From Congeria kusceri (Eukaryota > Mollusca > Bivalvia > Myida > Dreissenidae): a stretch of 64,000 nt of DNA. This document shows positions 11,101 through 26,100 of the stretch, piece by piece; position 1 is the first letter of the stretch; every line of letters starts with the position of its first letter. Both the position numbers and the translations under genes were made by a program. The stretch is taken from assembly GCA_027627225.1 (NCBI GenBank), contig CM051032.1:63537637-63601636 (forward strand), read 5' to 3'. The notes under the pieces were generated by a model. That model saw nothing but the letters and a program-made list of their open reading frames with translations, was not told the origin of the DNA and made no database searches.

Positions 11101-14100
11101 TTAAATAAATAATAAATATCATAAAACACAACGATATATTTGATTTAAAAAAATATTGCAAACAATTTTGAAAAAATTAAAACTCCATGTGGGTATCGAA
11201 CTCTCGACTTAGGAGCCATACGAAGAAATAACAGTAGACAGCGCTTTAACCAAATGCGCTATTCTGCTTGGTAATGAATCGTGTGTAAACTATGGTTAAA
11301 CATAATACTCACGATTCTGACGTCAAAATGTAAACATGAAAAGGGCCAAACAAACACGATCCTTAATATAAATTGATTTTTATCTCAGAATACGTGCACT
11401 CTTTTGTCCATTATATATACTCTGTTTTAACTGTCATTATGTGCAAGTATTAATATCTTAATTTCAGATTTATTTTAAGAAAGTGCCCCCTTGGGGCCCT
11501 TTTCCATGCCATAGCCCCTTTAAGACTTGTATTTGTATACCTGACTCACAGAAGAGGCGCGTTATAACTATTGAGGAAAATTCTGTCAGAAAGATAAATG
11601 AGTTGAATAACAACGAACGACCAATTTATCAAACAACTATTTGTGTAGACTATTTGTGAATAGTCCCCGGACTTAAACATGTAGTGTCACAAACTATGAT
11701 AACTTGATAAGCGGTTTTTATACGCGGGGAAACATCGTTATCGCGTCTTGGGCAATACCGTCAACATCGCGGGTGCCTTATCAGCCCATATGGACGTTGT
11801 CAATAGAAAACTCGGCAAACAATCAACAAATCGAACACTTTCGTCAATGGATCGCTACTGTCCGTCACATGTATGCTGTCCTACATTTGTCAACGGCTGT
11901 TGAGTCACCTCTGGTCACATTCGTATCAATGTTTGGAGGATGATAACGGGAATATATGAAGTACCATCTACAGGAATACTAGAATATAGGGAACTGCAAA
12001 AAAAAGAGTTGTGTCTGAATAACTATTTGACCCCAACTGCTTGTAGACCTTGGGTAGTTGCACAAGGAAACCTCTGTACAATAGTTCCACACAATACATG
12101 TAATTAGGTCACAATGAGCTGTCCTCTAGACTCTCATTATGTCCGAGTTGACGTCAAGTTGTTAAGTTGTTAAGTACAATATAACTAAAATATTGAATGT
12201 CTTATTGGGCACAAAAGGCTTTGAAAGGCGAACCGTATGTCCTCCTTCAATAATACTAACGCTGCATGTTTGTCCACACAGCCCCGTCGAACGCTGCGCG
12301 ATAGCAGACGGACCGGTGAATCAAAACGTACACACGTTCGCTGGACTGACCGGACATGTGCAATTACCACTTCGGACATGGCCGGTGAGTGTACACTAAG
12401 AGTCGATGATATTGAAGTTATTTTATTGTTGTACAATTAGAATATTCACAGCATAGTTAGGCTGATTAATCATTTCTTCGCATAATCATTCCGTTAATTA
12501 TTATTAGAAAATTGCGTAATTCGTCAACTAAGATATGCGAGTCGCCGACTAATCGACAATATTGATAAATACGTTGTATTCAATGAACAAATTTTCCTTA
12601 TCCTTATGGCCCAACGGGTTTTGTTGACATAATATTAGTTAGACATGTGCTCAACTGTCATAATATAGCATACGTTCAAGACATACCGGTAGTCTAACCT
12701 TTGGTGTACAAAACCCTGATTAATCACTTAATTAATCACACTTTCTTGATGGTTAATCGACTAACATTTTAACACCGATTAACAAAATAACAATATAATA
12801 ATTAATCAAATTTCAATAAGTTTTGTGTATATATACTATTACAGTGATTATAAATGGTCATCTTTATTTGTTTGTTGTTTTCGTTCATCAGACGAACGGC
12901 ATGGCTGAAATCACGGTGTACGTTTATGACGTCGATGATGACGTCATCACTCATGCGGAGAGCCTCGAGCTCGTTGACGTCATGACGTTGCTGGTGTACG
13001 TGGGGACTGGTCCATTTAACAGCTCACTAGCCATCCCTAACAACTTGACATTGGACGGCACACGGGCTCAAGCCCCGTCAAGGTAAGCGTCACTAAGACC
13101 CTGTCACACTGTGGTGAATTTGAGCTTCGAGTTTTGTACGAATCCTGGAGAGTTATAACTCGCTGTAAAGTGGACGAGTTGGTCTCGGAATTATTTCAAG
13201 ACGACATGTATTGGAGTTTCTTCAACCTTGACACGACATTGACACGACACAAGTACGATACTCACATTTTATCACGAGTTCAGCGGAGATATGCGTACAA
13301 TATCTTTTCGATAATCGAAGGCTTGTCTTCGAGAATGTACGAGTGTGGACGAGTCTGTACGACTTGTGAGGACATGAGCACGAGTTTCTGATGACATTTT
13401 AAGAAGAAACGGAGGAGCAGATGTTGTAGGCAAGTCTCCCAAACTCGCAGCAAACTCTTTTTATGTCGTAAAATAATGATATACGGCGAAACGCTACGAC
13501 AAGGGAAGACATGTCTACGGAATGTGTTTGAGTGTGTTTGAGAGTACGCGAGATTCCTTCGACATGTCTTCGACACGTGTACGAGAATAAAAAGTCCCCG
13601 AGAAGCGGCGAGAATTTTAGACCGTTTAAAATTCTCGCCGCTTCTCGGCGACTTTGCGAGTTCTGGCGACATAAGAAGACATACGTAGACTTTACTGCGA
13701 CAAAGACCGACATGTGTACAAGATCTACACGACACTAGACGAGTTGCACATGGCGAGTTACAACTCGCCAGCACTCGTAGCTCAAATTCGCCACATTGTG
13801 ACAGGGCCCAGGCGTTTCTACAGGATTTTGAGTTAGAGGGGGCGGAAATATTCAGCAACTGCCATCAAACTGCTTGTTTTCTCTCTTTCATGTTAGGATA
13901 TATTTGATTATCGGAAAGGTGCAATATCGTCAAAATGAAAAAAATAAAAATAACAAAAATACCACAGAACGGGTTTGATCATAGCAACAAAGTGATTCAA
14001 TTACACGTCATTGGCAACGAAATGCATATGTTTAAGTTATTGCTAGGTTTAAAAATCGAATATTAGAATTTAAGAGGGGGCGTACGCCCCTACCGCCCAC

Positions 14101-17100
14101 ACTAAACCCACTTATGATAAATTCTGCAGGTTTTGTGCTCAATTTTAAGTTTAAAGCATAGAAACTTTCTACTGTAAGTTAACAAAAACAGAAGAACCAA
14201 GAACACTAGTCGTTTATTCCACTTAGATAATCCATTCAGATAATCAAGTGACAACAAAAAAGGTTTTTTAAAGTAAAGTTAGTGTTTTAGTTCATGTACC
14301 AGTTTGGAGAATAGATGTTTTAATTCATGTACCGGTATAGAGAATAAATGTTTTAGTTCATGTACCAGTATGGAGAATAGATGTTTTAGTACATGTACCA
14401 ATATGGAGAATAGATGTTTTAGTTCATGTACCAGTTTGGAGAATAGATGTTTGAGTGTGTGCACGTGTGTGGAATATATATGTTTTAGTTCATATACCAG
14501 TATGGAAAATAGATGTTTTAGTCCATGTACCAGTATGGAAAATAGATGTTTTAGTTCATGTACCAGTATGGAAAATAGATGTTTTAGTCCATGTACCAGT
14601 ATGGAGAATAGATGTTTTAGTTCATGTACCAGTATGGAGAATAGATGTTTTAGTCCATGTACCAGTATGGATAATAGATGTTGAAGTTCATGTACTAAAA
14701 TAGAGAATAGATGTTGAAGTTCATGTACCAGTATGGAGATTAGATGTTGAAGTTCCTGTACCAGTATGGAAATAGATGTTTTAGTTCATGTACCAGTATG
14801 GAGAATAGATGTTGAAGTTCATGTACCAGTATGGAGAATAGATGTTTTACTTCATGTACCAGTATGGAGAATAGATGTTTGAGTGTGTGTACCAGTTTGG
14901 AGAATAGATTTTTGAGTTTATGTACCAGTATTGAGAATAGATGTTTTAGTTCATGTTCCAGTATGGAGAATAAATGTTTCAGTTCATATACCAGTATGGA
15001 GAATAGATGTTTGAGTTTATGTACCAGTATGGAGAATATATGTTTTAGTCCATTTACCAGTATGGATAATAGATGTTTTAGTCCATTTACCAGCATGGAG
15101 AATAGATGTTTTAGTCCATGTACCAGTATGGAGAATAAATGTTTTAGTTCATGTACCAGAATGGAGAATAAATGGTTTAGTCCATGTACCAGTATGGAGA
15201 ATAGATATTTTAGTCCATGTTCCAGTATGAAGAATAGATGTTTTAGTCCATGTACCAGTATGGAGAATAGATGTTTTAGTTCATGTACCAGTATGGAAAA
15301 TGTATGTTTTAGTTCATGTACCAGTATGGAGAATAGATGTTGTAGTTTATGTACCACTATGGAGAATAGATGTTTTAGTTCATGTACCACTATGGAAAAT
15401 AGAGGTTTTAGTTCATAAACCAGTGTGGAGAATAGATGTTTTAGTTCATGTACCACTATGGAGAGTAAATGTTTTAGTTCATGTACCCGTAGGGAGAATA
15501 GATGTTTGAGTTTATTTCCAAGTATGGAGAATAGGTATTTTGGTTCATGTACCATTTACCGATATGGAGAATAGATGTATTGGTTCATGTACCAGTTTGG
15601 AGAATAGATGTTTTAGTTCATGTACTAGTATGTTTAATTAGCAACAACGAAATATTTTAAACTAAAAAAGTAAACTCTACACGTTAGCATAACATAAAAT
15701 CAAAATGCGACATTATTAAGCAATTTATTATTAATAAAGAAAACGTAGAACCGTAAACGATCATTCACATTGAAGCACAATCCTAAATATCTAAATATTT
15801 CAATACAAACAAATCAAAACGAGAGTTACAAATCTATGATTTCAATTGGCTAATAGGTTAGTATAAGAATTGTAGTTATGGATCCAGTATTATTTGTTTT
15901 CTAGACTTTCCGTCAGATACCAGCTCACTTACGAAACCTACGCCCCGTACTATTTGAACCAACCGCAGTCCCTGTACTGTACCGGGGAAAACGAGTGTGG
16001 GCGGCACTACACGTGTGACGTCACAGGAAGTAGGGCGTGTCTCTCTGGGTGGGAGGGGCCTGATTGTAACACGCCCACTCCTGGTGGCTTAGCGGATTGC
16101 AGCATTGACACAGGTATTTTACCGTGTAAGGAGGTTAAGAATAAGAAAATAAATAGGTTCTTGAATTTTCATCTATATACGAATTCAGTTTTGAAACAAA
16201 TGTTGTGACAAATATGAGTGATAATCGATATGATTTCTTCTCTATTGCCCCAGCTGTTGCCTAAAATTAAAATATCTCAATCCTTTATCAGAAAACTAAC
16301 TGAGCTTTAAGCACAGTTTGTTATACATTTGGTGTAATAATAAAAATAATAACATGGACGATGGTTAGTGTAATAACTATTTTTTGTGAGAATAAAACAT
16401 TGACCTTGTTTTAAATAATGCATTTAAATGGCCTTATTTTGACCAGTTATTTTGTAAAATGGAATGGCAATACAAAAGAAAAATAAGTAACATTTACATT
16501 AAACATTCTAAGTTCATCCCATGTTTAGTTTGTACGAGCTACAGTATTTATACAAATTATACTTGTCACTAACAGAACTCTCAGTGCTCTACGAGAGCAC
16601 GTGGGAAGGCGACATCCGGTGTCCCTCCGACTGCGGCAGTAACGCCTCTGTAAGTCTGAGTATCACGAGCGTCCGCCATGATGGCGTTACCGGAAGTGCC
16701 GCTCTGGGCCGCAATGGAAATTACGTACACATGGCGGGATCGTATTCATCGTACACGAAACACCTGATTCTCCAGGTAAATTAGCAGTAACAGCAGCAAC
16801 AACAAAACTTTTGACAATCGACACGGTCTGAAGTCTACAGTAGGAGTTATCATTACCACCAGTATATTTTGAACTACAGTATGATTTCTTTAACTCGAGG
16901 TCACACCGGGATGACGAAATTGCTCATTGTTATCGAAGTTCTCGAGTTGTCGAGGTGTCCCTACTAAAAAAAGAGAAATATTGGCTAAGAAGTTTAATCG
17001 CCAGGGTAATTTATTATACATCAGCAACATTAATACTGGTATGTTTTTAATTATTAAAGGGACTATGTCAACGAAAAGGGCACCAAAGGGGCAACTGCAG

Positions 17101-20100
17101 TAAACAATCTGAAAATTACATATTTATATTGGCATAAATAAATACACGTTAAAATAATGTACATATAATGGAAACAGAGTTTATGCATTCTGAGAAAAAA
17201 ATCATTTTATAATTTAGGTTGTGTTTGTTTGGCGCTTTTCTTGTTTACAATAAACGTAAGATTTGTGGATATCTTATATAACCATAGTACAGTAATAAAT
17301 TTTCACATGTCACGGCTCCATCGTCATGAGTTCAATACACACTCTGGGTTTTCTTTTTGCAAGTCTTTGTATTTATAGGTTTTTATCAAAATTATCATAA
17401 TGTAGCAAATTATTCATACGTTATTTATTGTTTATGCGTGTGTATTGCTCATTTCTTGAACATAATTAAAATTGCTAAAGGAGATCATATTTTCTCATAA
17501 AGGAGATCATATTTTCTCATAGAGGAGATAATATTTTGTCATAAAGGAGATAATATTTTCTCATAAAGGAGATCATATTAAAATTGCTAAAGGAGATCAT
17601 ATTTTCTCATAAAGGAGATCATATTTTATCATAAAGGAGATTACATTAAAATTGCTAAAGGAGATAATATTTTCTCATAAAGGAGATAATATTTTCTCAT
17701 AAAGGAGATCATATTTTCTCATAAAGGAGATCATCTTTTCTCATAAAGGAGATCATATTTTCTCATAAAGGAGATAATATTTTCTCACAAAGGAGATCAT
17801 ATTAAAATTGCTAAAGGAGATCATATTTTAGTCCCTGTAACTGAGTTTGTATTTGATTGACCCATCTACTCAAATAAGATAAAGAACTAAACATTGGCAT
17901 GAACTTGGCTAAATATATAAGTTTCCTTTACTATTAGTAATGAAGGTAGCCCCACCATGTGTTTTTGAAACTGCTTACCCTGAATTATATATATAAAAAA
18001 AACACTAGTCTAAAGTATAATTATAATCACTTCTGTTATTATTATACCACCAGCTTGCCTATGCCTAAATAACATGTTCATCGTATGAAACGTTATTTTT
18101 CTTTGGCAGAGATGATCAGGTAATAAATGAAGTTTGAACTGATGTATTAAATTAACACAAAGTATCCTGTATATCCTTTCATCCAACAAATAACAACATG
18201 AATACGACATTCATGATGCTAACGAAAGAAACATCTTTAACATCTATACACTGTGCATGACTGTTTGTGCTATAGTGTGTAGTACATTTTTATCGAGTGC
18301 ACCGCGATTCTCTCCCATTTGGCCATCGCCCCCAGAAGACTTGTTAGTTGCGTTAGGGTGATAGTGCAAGATACAGAAGACCCTGGGTCTTTTACTGCCC
18401 GGTGTGAAGCACCTAATACACTGCACGTCGGTTTAACGTCTCATGGGAAAGACGAGTTAGTAGGTCAGGGTGTAGCCCCTGGGTTGTGAAGCCAGTGTGT
18501 TACCACTAGAGCACGGATCCGCCACGTTTGCTATATATTTCTGGCGGTTGGTAATAAACCTTTCCACAGACGTCAGTCGTATGCAAATTATCTGCAATTT
18601 ATCCAGTCATGGTACTTGGATATCACGTGTTTAACGGCTAAACTATTTCACATTAAGTAGCACGTGGTAGTGTTTGTGACCTACGATGGATGGAAATTAA
18701 TCCTTTAACAATAGCTGGGGAGGAGTTAAAAGTATTCGTGGCAAAAGTTAGAAAGTTCTTTTATAAAATGGTTCAATTGACTAGACAAGTAAAGACATAA
18801 AATCAGCATACTATATGTATTTATTTTCAGTCCACCACTTCCGGTCAGTTCAACATTGGAGGTCAGATGTTCCAGGACCTTGAACTCAATGGTCAATTGT
18901 CCAGCGCCACGCGGATGAATGGTGCCGTCGTGTTCGTTGCCGATGACTATGGCGTAACGCGCACGTGCCACGGCGTGCAGACGCGCGTGAAAGAGACGTG
19001 CATACTGACGTTAGAGAGGAAGTCAAGTATACATCCAAAATGTTCTTGTTTCACATAAATTGTAAAACAAATTGCCTTGTAAAGGTCGCTTTAAATAAAT
19101 TAAGATTAAATTTGTGTAACGGATATAATACATGAATTTGTTCGTGTCTTAACCAGATCACGTGAATTTCGTCACAGTTAGGCTCTTTTTTATATAACGA
19201 CGTTGGTATTTAAGACAAAAGAAATTCTCATTTAGTTACGCTTGCAAAAACTGCACAACCCATCAAACGATAGCCATGTTATAATAAATGATGTGCTTAG
19301 TCGTATGTATAAAGTCCATGCTTAAATATGCATTGGCATGCTTTATCTTAAAGGGACTGAACTCCAGATGGTCCAATCGTAAAAACGGACGAAAAATGTA
19401 AAAATACATCATTTTCTTACATTATCGTAAAGAACACATTAAAAAATAAGACACTTGTATGTGTTTTTATTTACCTGAAAAACCATGGTTCTATATTGTT
19501 TTCGTCCTTTGTATCGCCCTAAAATCTATAGCGTCTGCAGACGCTATAACCAATCGAGTAATTTAAAAATAGTGCCGTTTATATTTAGGATAATCACGTT
19601 ACCGTATAGTTTTGTCGAGTCGTGCATGCGCATACTTGAATCAGGTGCTTGTATTTGGGAAAGTAGCGGTGTTTTTAAATCGGAAATACCAGGTTCAAAT
19701 AAAGTGTGAGCTTATTCAACTTCTATTTTTCAATGAAATATACAGTTTATGGCAGTATTTGACCGTGTGCTTTACAAATAGTTATGGTTTTATGCATGTT
19801 TTTACAGTTAAGGCATACCTACAAAGAAACGCACACTTTTATGCCCATCTGGAGTTCAGTATCTTTAATACCTTGTCCTCAGTATCAGCTTTCATTTTGT
19901 TTCCTCTCGATCCCATTGAATCCCATGCCTACTATCTGTGATCCCATTGCAGCCAAGTTCGATCCCTGCCATGGTCATGGCCAGTGCTGGCGGTACGGGG
20001 ACCAACAGGCTGACTACATGTGCTGCTGCGATCACGGTAAATATACAAAATGTCCTACATTCTCTGACAATAGTTCAGACAACGATTGATTGCCATCGCC

Positions 20101-23100
20101 AGTGTTTAATCTTTCCGTTCCTTGTGTGTAAAAGTTATGAAGTTGCCACAGTTTGCCAAAATTATAAACGCTCAAGTATTAAATCGTCTAGTTATATGTT
20201 TTGAATACTGCCTCGATTAGTGATCAAGTATATATATGAAGTCTACTCAGTTTACCATAACTTATACTACAAACTTCTTGTCTGCATTTGGTATACTCTA
20301 GCATTTTTATGTTGATGTGTTTCGATAAAAATTTATTTGCGAAAACTTTGATTCAATTTGCAGACTACAGCGGCGAATATTGTGATTTTCATAAAACTAC
20401 CACAACCACCACCACGACAACAATGACTACAACTACTACCACTCCAACGACAACATCAACAACAACTACTCCGACGCCGACAACAACTACCACAACACCA
20501 AAAGTGACAACAACTACCACTACAGCGCAAGTCTCAACAACTACCACTACAGCGAAAGTAACAACTACAGAGAAAACCACTCCGGTGCCGACATCTACAA
20601 CTCTGGCAACAAGACGAACAACAACAATGACTCGGAGTTCAGAAGAACCGACCTCTGTAGCTATGACAACCATGACTGAATCATCAGCGTCATCATCAAT
20701 GACAACAACAACAGCAACAACAACACAGACCGCTGCTGTCACGGATACCACGACCAAAGAGAAATCAACTCTGAGAACAACAAATTTCCCCGCAACAACC
20801 ACAGCATCAGCAGCATCGTCCCCTACAGCAGCAACAACAAAAGCAACTAGCTACTTCACCAGTAAAGAAACGTCATCGACAATGAAACAAACATCTGAAA
20901 CAACCACAGCACCCGCGGCAACAACAACAAACCAGCCGCCAACATCGACAACCCAACAGCCAACAACAAAACCAACCACACTCACCGTCACACTAAAAGC
21001 GACCACTACCACAAGTGCAGTCACCACCAGCGCTTGCAAGCCGGCGTTCAACTGCACGGTCCACCAGGTCTGTGACGTCACCGGAAGTATCACCTGCGCG
21101 CCCGGATGGACGGGATCAAACTGTGACACCGTGATACCGAACGGACCTGCCGACTGCGAGGTGTACGAATGTGAGTACAGTTTTCAGTTCCGTCATTTTG
21201 ATATGATATAGCAATGAAATGAAACAAAATAAGTATTGTATGTACAATGATCTACCCCATTAAAAATTTCAATTAGTGTTAATATTATAATATTTAAAAC
21301 AGCAATCATTTTATGGACATAGTAACAATTTAACTACATTTGAACGGGTAGTTATAAGAATTCCCAAGAATATTTGCATATTCCATTGATTGTGCCACAA
21401 TGCCGAATAAGATTTACTATAATTAAATCTAACATGGCGATCTGTGTCATACGCAGGGGCGGATCCAGGATTGTTTGTTAGGGGGGGGGCGTAAAATTTT
21501 TATCGTGCTGTTATATTGTCTGCGGGTCTGCAATGATCAGCTACAGATCCGTATCAAAGATATAAAATACTTTTTTGCAAATCATCATCATCATTATCAT
21601 CATCATCATCATCATCATCATCGTTGTGTCGTCAAATGCACGTTGTATCACATAATATATAATGATACTTCACCCTATTGTGTTCGAAAGTCGTGTTAAT
21701 TCATCTGTATTTCATGCACCTGATTTGGCAATAAAATGCCATGGTTTGATGTGCCTGTCCATTAAATACGTATTTGATGTTCAATGTTATATATCAGGAA
21801 CATCTTAAACATGTAAAATCCGTTGCTGACTACATTCAAACACACACGCATCAACATTTTTTTGTATTATTCAATAACCGAACAGACAGACGAACATGTT
21901 TTACACGAAATATTGTGAAAGATACTTGTATGATTGCGTTGTTAACTATTAAGGCAATTGATGCCGACTTTGTGTCAATTTTGCTGACATATGGTGCCGG
22001 GAAATATATGAAATCGCCAGGAATTGGAGCCAACGTTGCTAAGGGAACATTGAACAAAAAGTGTGTCAATTTAGATTTACATTTTTGGAAATAAAACTAC
22101 TTATTGAGAAAAAAAAAAATTTAACCTCGAAAGTAGTCATTGATTTGACTTAAATTATCATATTTATTCGAAAAGTATATATTTCTTTTACCGTATGTGG
22201 TATCCTGTGCCTTTGGTGTATTTCATCTGAGATTTTTATATACTATATAAATTTATAAAATAAAACAATATCATCCACAAATAAAGGTATATATACCCAT
22301 TGTCTATAGTTTATAGTTTTCGCTGAACTTTGGCTTTGGTACTGCGATGTATGTAAGAAATCGTAGGAGGCAGGCTAGGTCGGGTATGTTTCACTGAAGT
22401 TAATATGTATTTTTTAGCAAAAGTGAGCGAGCGAAAAAAACTTAAGCATACTTTATTCAGTTTTGACCGTTTTATATATGTCCATATATGTATGGTCCGG
22501 GAGTTTTATGGGCCGGGTGCTGGTGATACGTCATGCATGTGTCTAATTCTCCATTTCTCCCATTGCCAATGCAGTGCCGCCACCACAACCGACACCTGAT
22601 TAAATGGTTAAACAGTTATACGTGTTAATAAATTTCAGTCAATAGCTTCCACACCTCCAATGGCCACTAAAGACACAGAATAAATGGCTTATCAGTAATT
22701 CATTTTTGATGGTTTTCAGGGGACAGCTTTCTTCCCAGTGAATGGAGCGGAAACTATACATGTGCCGACGATAATACCGAGGTAAAGTTCTCAATGAACA
22801 TCACAAAGTCTCAGTCCTCAATTCTTTTCTCGGGTGACGTCTTCATCGCCGGCAAGAACTTCTCTGCCGACGGAACTTTCGCTTCCTACTACCGCACATT
22901 CGCTATCCAGTCCTCCGAGATTATCCCCGAGGAAATCGCGTCGAGGAATTTCTCGAAGTTCGAGATGAATGGACAGTTTCACAGCTCCATATTCATTGAT
23001 GGTGTTATCATATTCTCTTCTGCGGGCGGCACCCAACAGACCTGTCCAATGGAATTGCGCAGGAAAAGAGGTAAAACGTGTTTCATGGGCTTTTATCGGA

Positions 23101-26100
23101 AATCCTTAACTACAGAAACGTTTCATGTTATTAGTAACGCTTCGAACTTGTACAATAATAAAAAAAAGATGTAATCATAAATTGGTTTTCTAAAGCATAT
23201 TCAGTTATATTCATGTAATAACGTTAACCGTATGCTATTTTATTTATAGGATGTAACTTCATGTAACCAAGTTTTTAATATTTAGGAATAAAAATGCTTA
23301 CGAAAATTTCATGAAATTCTTGTATATTTAAACATTAGTGTAAGTTGTGCATGTGTTCAATATCTCCAGTGAGTTTTATGCTGTCCCTTATTTGTAATCG
23401 TATTTTGTGTTGTAACATGAATACACTCAGATCATTGTAAAATTCTATTAACTTATAATCAGGAACTAAGATTGGCTAAAGCACTCAGGCAATTTGCGTA
23501 TGTTTAAAACCAAGGTTACTGGTTATATACTCCACTCAGTTCAAGTGAACGTTAACATTGAACATGTGCATGTTAAAGAGGTCTATTAGCTGCATTAAAT
23601 AAAATGTCCTGTATTTCAGTATTCACCGTCACAAACTGGTGTAATGGCCACGGAATGTGCCAGCGACATGGTCAACAGAAGAACCAGTTCACCTGCTGCT
23701 GTGACCCGAGTAGGATAACTTTACCATTGTTGCGACGTCTTTAAATCCATTTGAATTGCTGCTATAGATTGCAAAGAGATGTTTGGTTTCTGGGTTTTCT
23801 TAAATTTTTATTTCTCTAATTTTGGTTTAAAAGGTTTGTCAAATATGAGTTTTTTTTATTAAATTTAATAAAACTGCGTACCGGTATTTTATATGTATGT
23901 CTTTCAATCACATGACTTCCTTCAAAAAAGATGTACTATCTTTAAAGTGCGTAAGCATATAAGGGCGTTATAGCAAAATAAAATTGACTGGTGATTTCAG
24001 AATACGAAGGGCCACACTGCGAATGCGAAATTACGACTACAACCACTACCACAACAACAATGACAACAACAACCACGCCTCCCAATACCATCCCCCCGTG
24101 CACGCCCGCGGACAACTGCACCCACCATTACACGTGCGGGCCCCAGGGTCAGAAACTATGCATGGCCGGGTGGACTGGGGCGGCGTGTGATACCTTGATA
24201 CCGGGATCCAGCGCTGACTGTGACATTTTTGACAGTAATTATATTATTATATTGAATAATTATTGTTAAAAAGATGACGTATATTTTGATTTGGCAAGGC
24301 GAAAGGTCGAAATGCGTAAGATTTATTGGTTAATTGTGTGTGTCAGTTTCGTAATCTTTATAGTTTAAAAGTGTTTGTTATTATAGTGTCACCCCTCGCA
24401 ATTAAGGGCCATCCAGTTTTGACTTATGAGACACCTTTACTGATGAACGTCTTTACTTCCAATTCTTATCATATATGCCGGGCGCTTAGCAGGAAGGCAA
24501 TCGGTACCCTTCGCTTTAACTAGCTGCTTAACTAACCACGTCATTCTGTTTCAGTAAAAGAAGTCATTGCGAGCGAGTGGGAGGGCAACTACACGTGTAA
24601 TGACACCCACGCGTTACGGCAATTCCGTATGAACATTACGAAATCCACCACCAGCATCGGCATGAACGGCGACATCCTTATTGACGGCTCCATGATATCC
24701 GTTTCCGGCACGTTCGCGAGCTTCTTGAAGACCTACGCCTTGCAGAACACGCGCCTCGTGGCGCACGAGATATTCAACCGGAACTTCACGAATTTCGAGA
24801 TGAATGGGATGTTTATGTCGCCTGTCTACAGTACCGGAGTCACCATCATTGTCGACAAATCGGGAATGATCACCTGTCCGATGGAGCTGCGGCGAACAGC
24901 CAGTAAGTCACACCAGGCCGTCACAGTGGAACAACAAATGAAATACTGACTTTGTGAATTAATCATATATGGTGTAATAAGCTGTATCTCCTTTTTTATT
25001 GTACATGTAGCATTAAATGATTGCACAATGAACTTAACAGTATACTTTATTCTGTGTGTCATAATATTATACTAATATAAGAGATAAAACTATCCTTCTA
25101 CGTCAAAGGCATTTAAAGTGCCTTTTCTTGTTATTCATGTATTGTTCCATTTTGATATGTTTGCATCATATGCAAACACGGGGGTAAATACTTTATTGGT
25201 ATATACGCATGTACAGTGACATACTCTGTAGCATTCGAAGCATAGTTGCTTTGATTATCACACTAACTACAGAATGCGACAAATACCACTGGAAACAATA
25301 CCCATAAACAATACCCATAAACAATACCCATAAACAATACCCATAAACGCAACTGTTGTGCACGTGTTTTCTTTTTTACACGTGACTTTTGATACATTTT
25401 AGTCTTCATCAACTGGTGTAGCAGTCACGGAAGCTGTCAACGATACGGAAAGTCAATGCAGGAGTTCAGATGTTGTTGCGACAATGGTAAGATTTATGTT
25501 TTACAATGCAGTCTAGTGATACTGCTAATGGTGTGAAAGGAACGACGATGATAACGATGGCAATGATAGTGAAAGAAGGAGATGAAGTAAAACAGACGCA
25601 AACAGATGAGGATAGTGGTAATAATGATGATAGTGGTGATTACTAATATAGAAGTGAAAATGATGTGGTGATGATGATAATTACTAATGAAAATGTGAAG
25701 AAGATATTGTGATGATGATCACTAATGGAGAAGTGAATATGATTTGGTGATGATGATCACTAATGGAGAAGTGAATATGATTTGGTGATGATGATCACTA
25801 ATGGAGAAGTGAATATGATTTGGTGATGATGATTACTAATGAAGAAGACAAGAAGAAGATGGCTATGACGTTGTTGTTGTTGATTTTGATAATAACTAGG
25901 GTTTGTTCCATACTTGAAATCATACTGTTAAAGTTCATTATAATCTTCCTCGCGAAGAGTTGTTAAACATACACTCAACATTATTGAACCATTTTTCCAG
26001 GCTACACCGGAGACGCGTGCAGTACCAGGACCATCTCACGGCGTTCCACCGATATCACAACAACCACTGCCCCACCCAAGACAACCATTCCAACAACCAC

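Larger units (their letters stand above)
7877..12281 (+). other. Intron 2 (4.4 kb)
   Basis: Holds the GAT microsatellite, the 186-bp duplication, a foldback repeat (9739-10166), a hairpin repeat (10600-10915) and a terminal-inverted-repeat element with a tRNA-like part (11018-11524). The stretch 11525-12281 shows nothing recognisable. Confidence 0.5.
13083..15904 (+). other. Intron 4 (2.8 kb)
   Basis: Contains a 713-bp foldback element, then 450 bases without recognised features, then the 33-bp minisatellite. Nothing is seen in the last 260 bases apart from the acceptor of exon 5. Confidence 0.5.
16776..18830 (+). other. Intron 6 (2.1 kb)
   Basis: Contains copy 2 of the terminal-inverted-repeat element (17055-17475), the 21-bp array (17460-17830) and, at 18430-18750, a tRNA-like segment with a dispersed repeat. 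Confidence 0.5.

Noticed and set aside
13280..13858. Minus-strand ORF of 192 codons
   Set aside because: It lies across the foldback element and its inverted arms; composition gives no domain.
14279..15555. Repeated ORFs up to 271 codons on both strands
   Set aside because: They come from the 33-bp minisatellite and lie within intron 4; exons 4 and 5 join in frame without them.
16585..16775. Alternative acceptor for exon 6 (CTCTCAG, three codons shorter)
   Set aside because: It keeps the frame and cannot be excluded, but the longer form gives a better match to the K-E-L-V-P type start of other SEW modules.
20389..21129. Minus-strand Val-rich ORFs
   Set aside because: Complement of the Thr-rich linker of exon 9; Val runs are the shadow of Thr codons. 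The same applies at 29093, 36832, 39641, 44538 and 48041.
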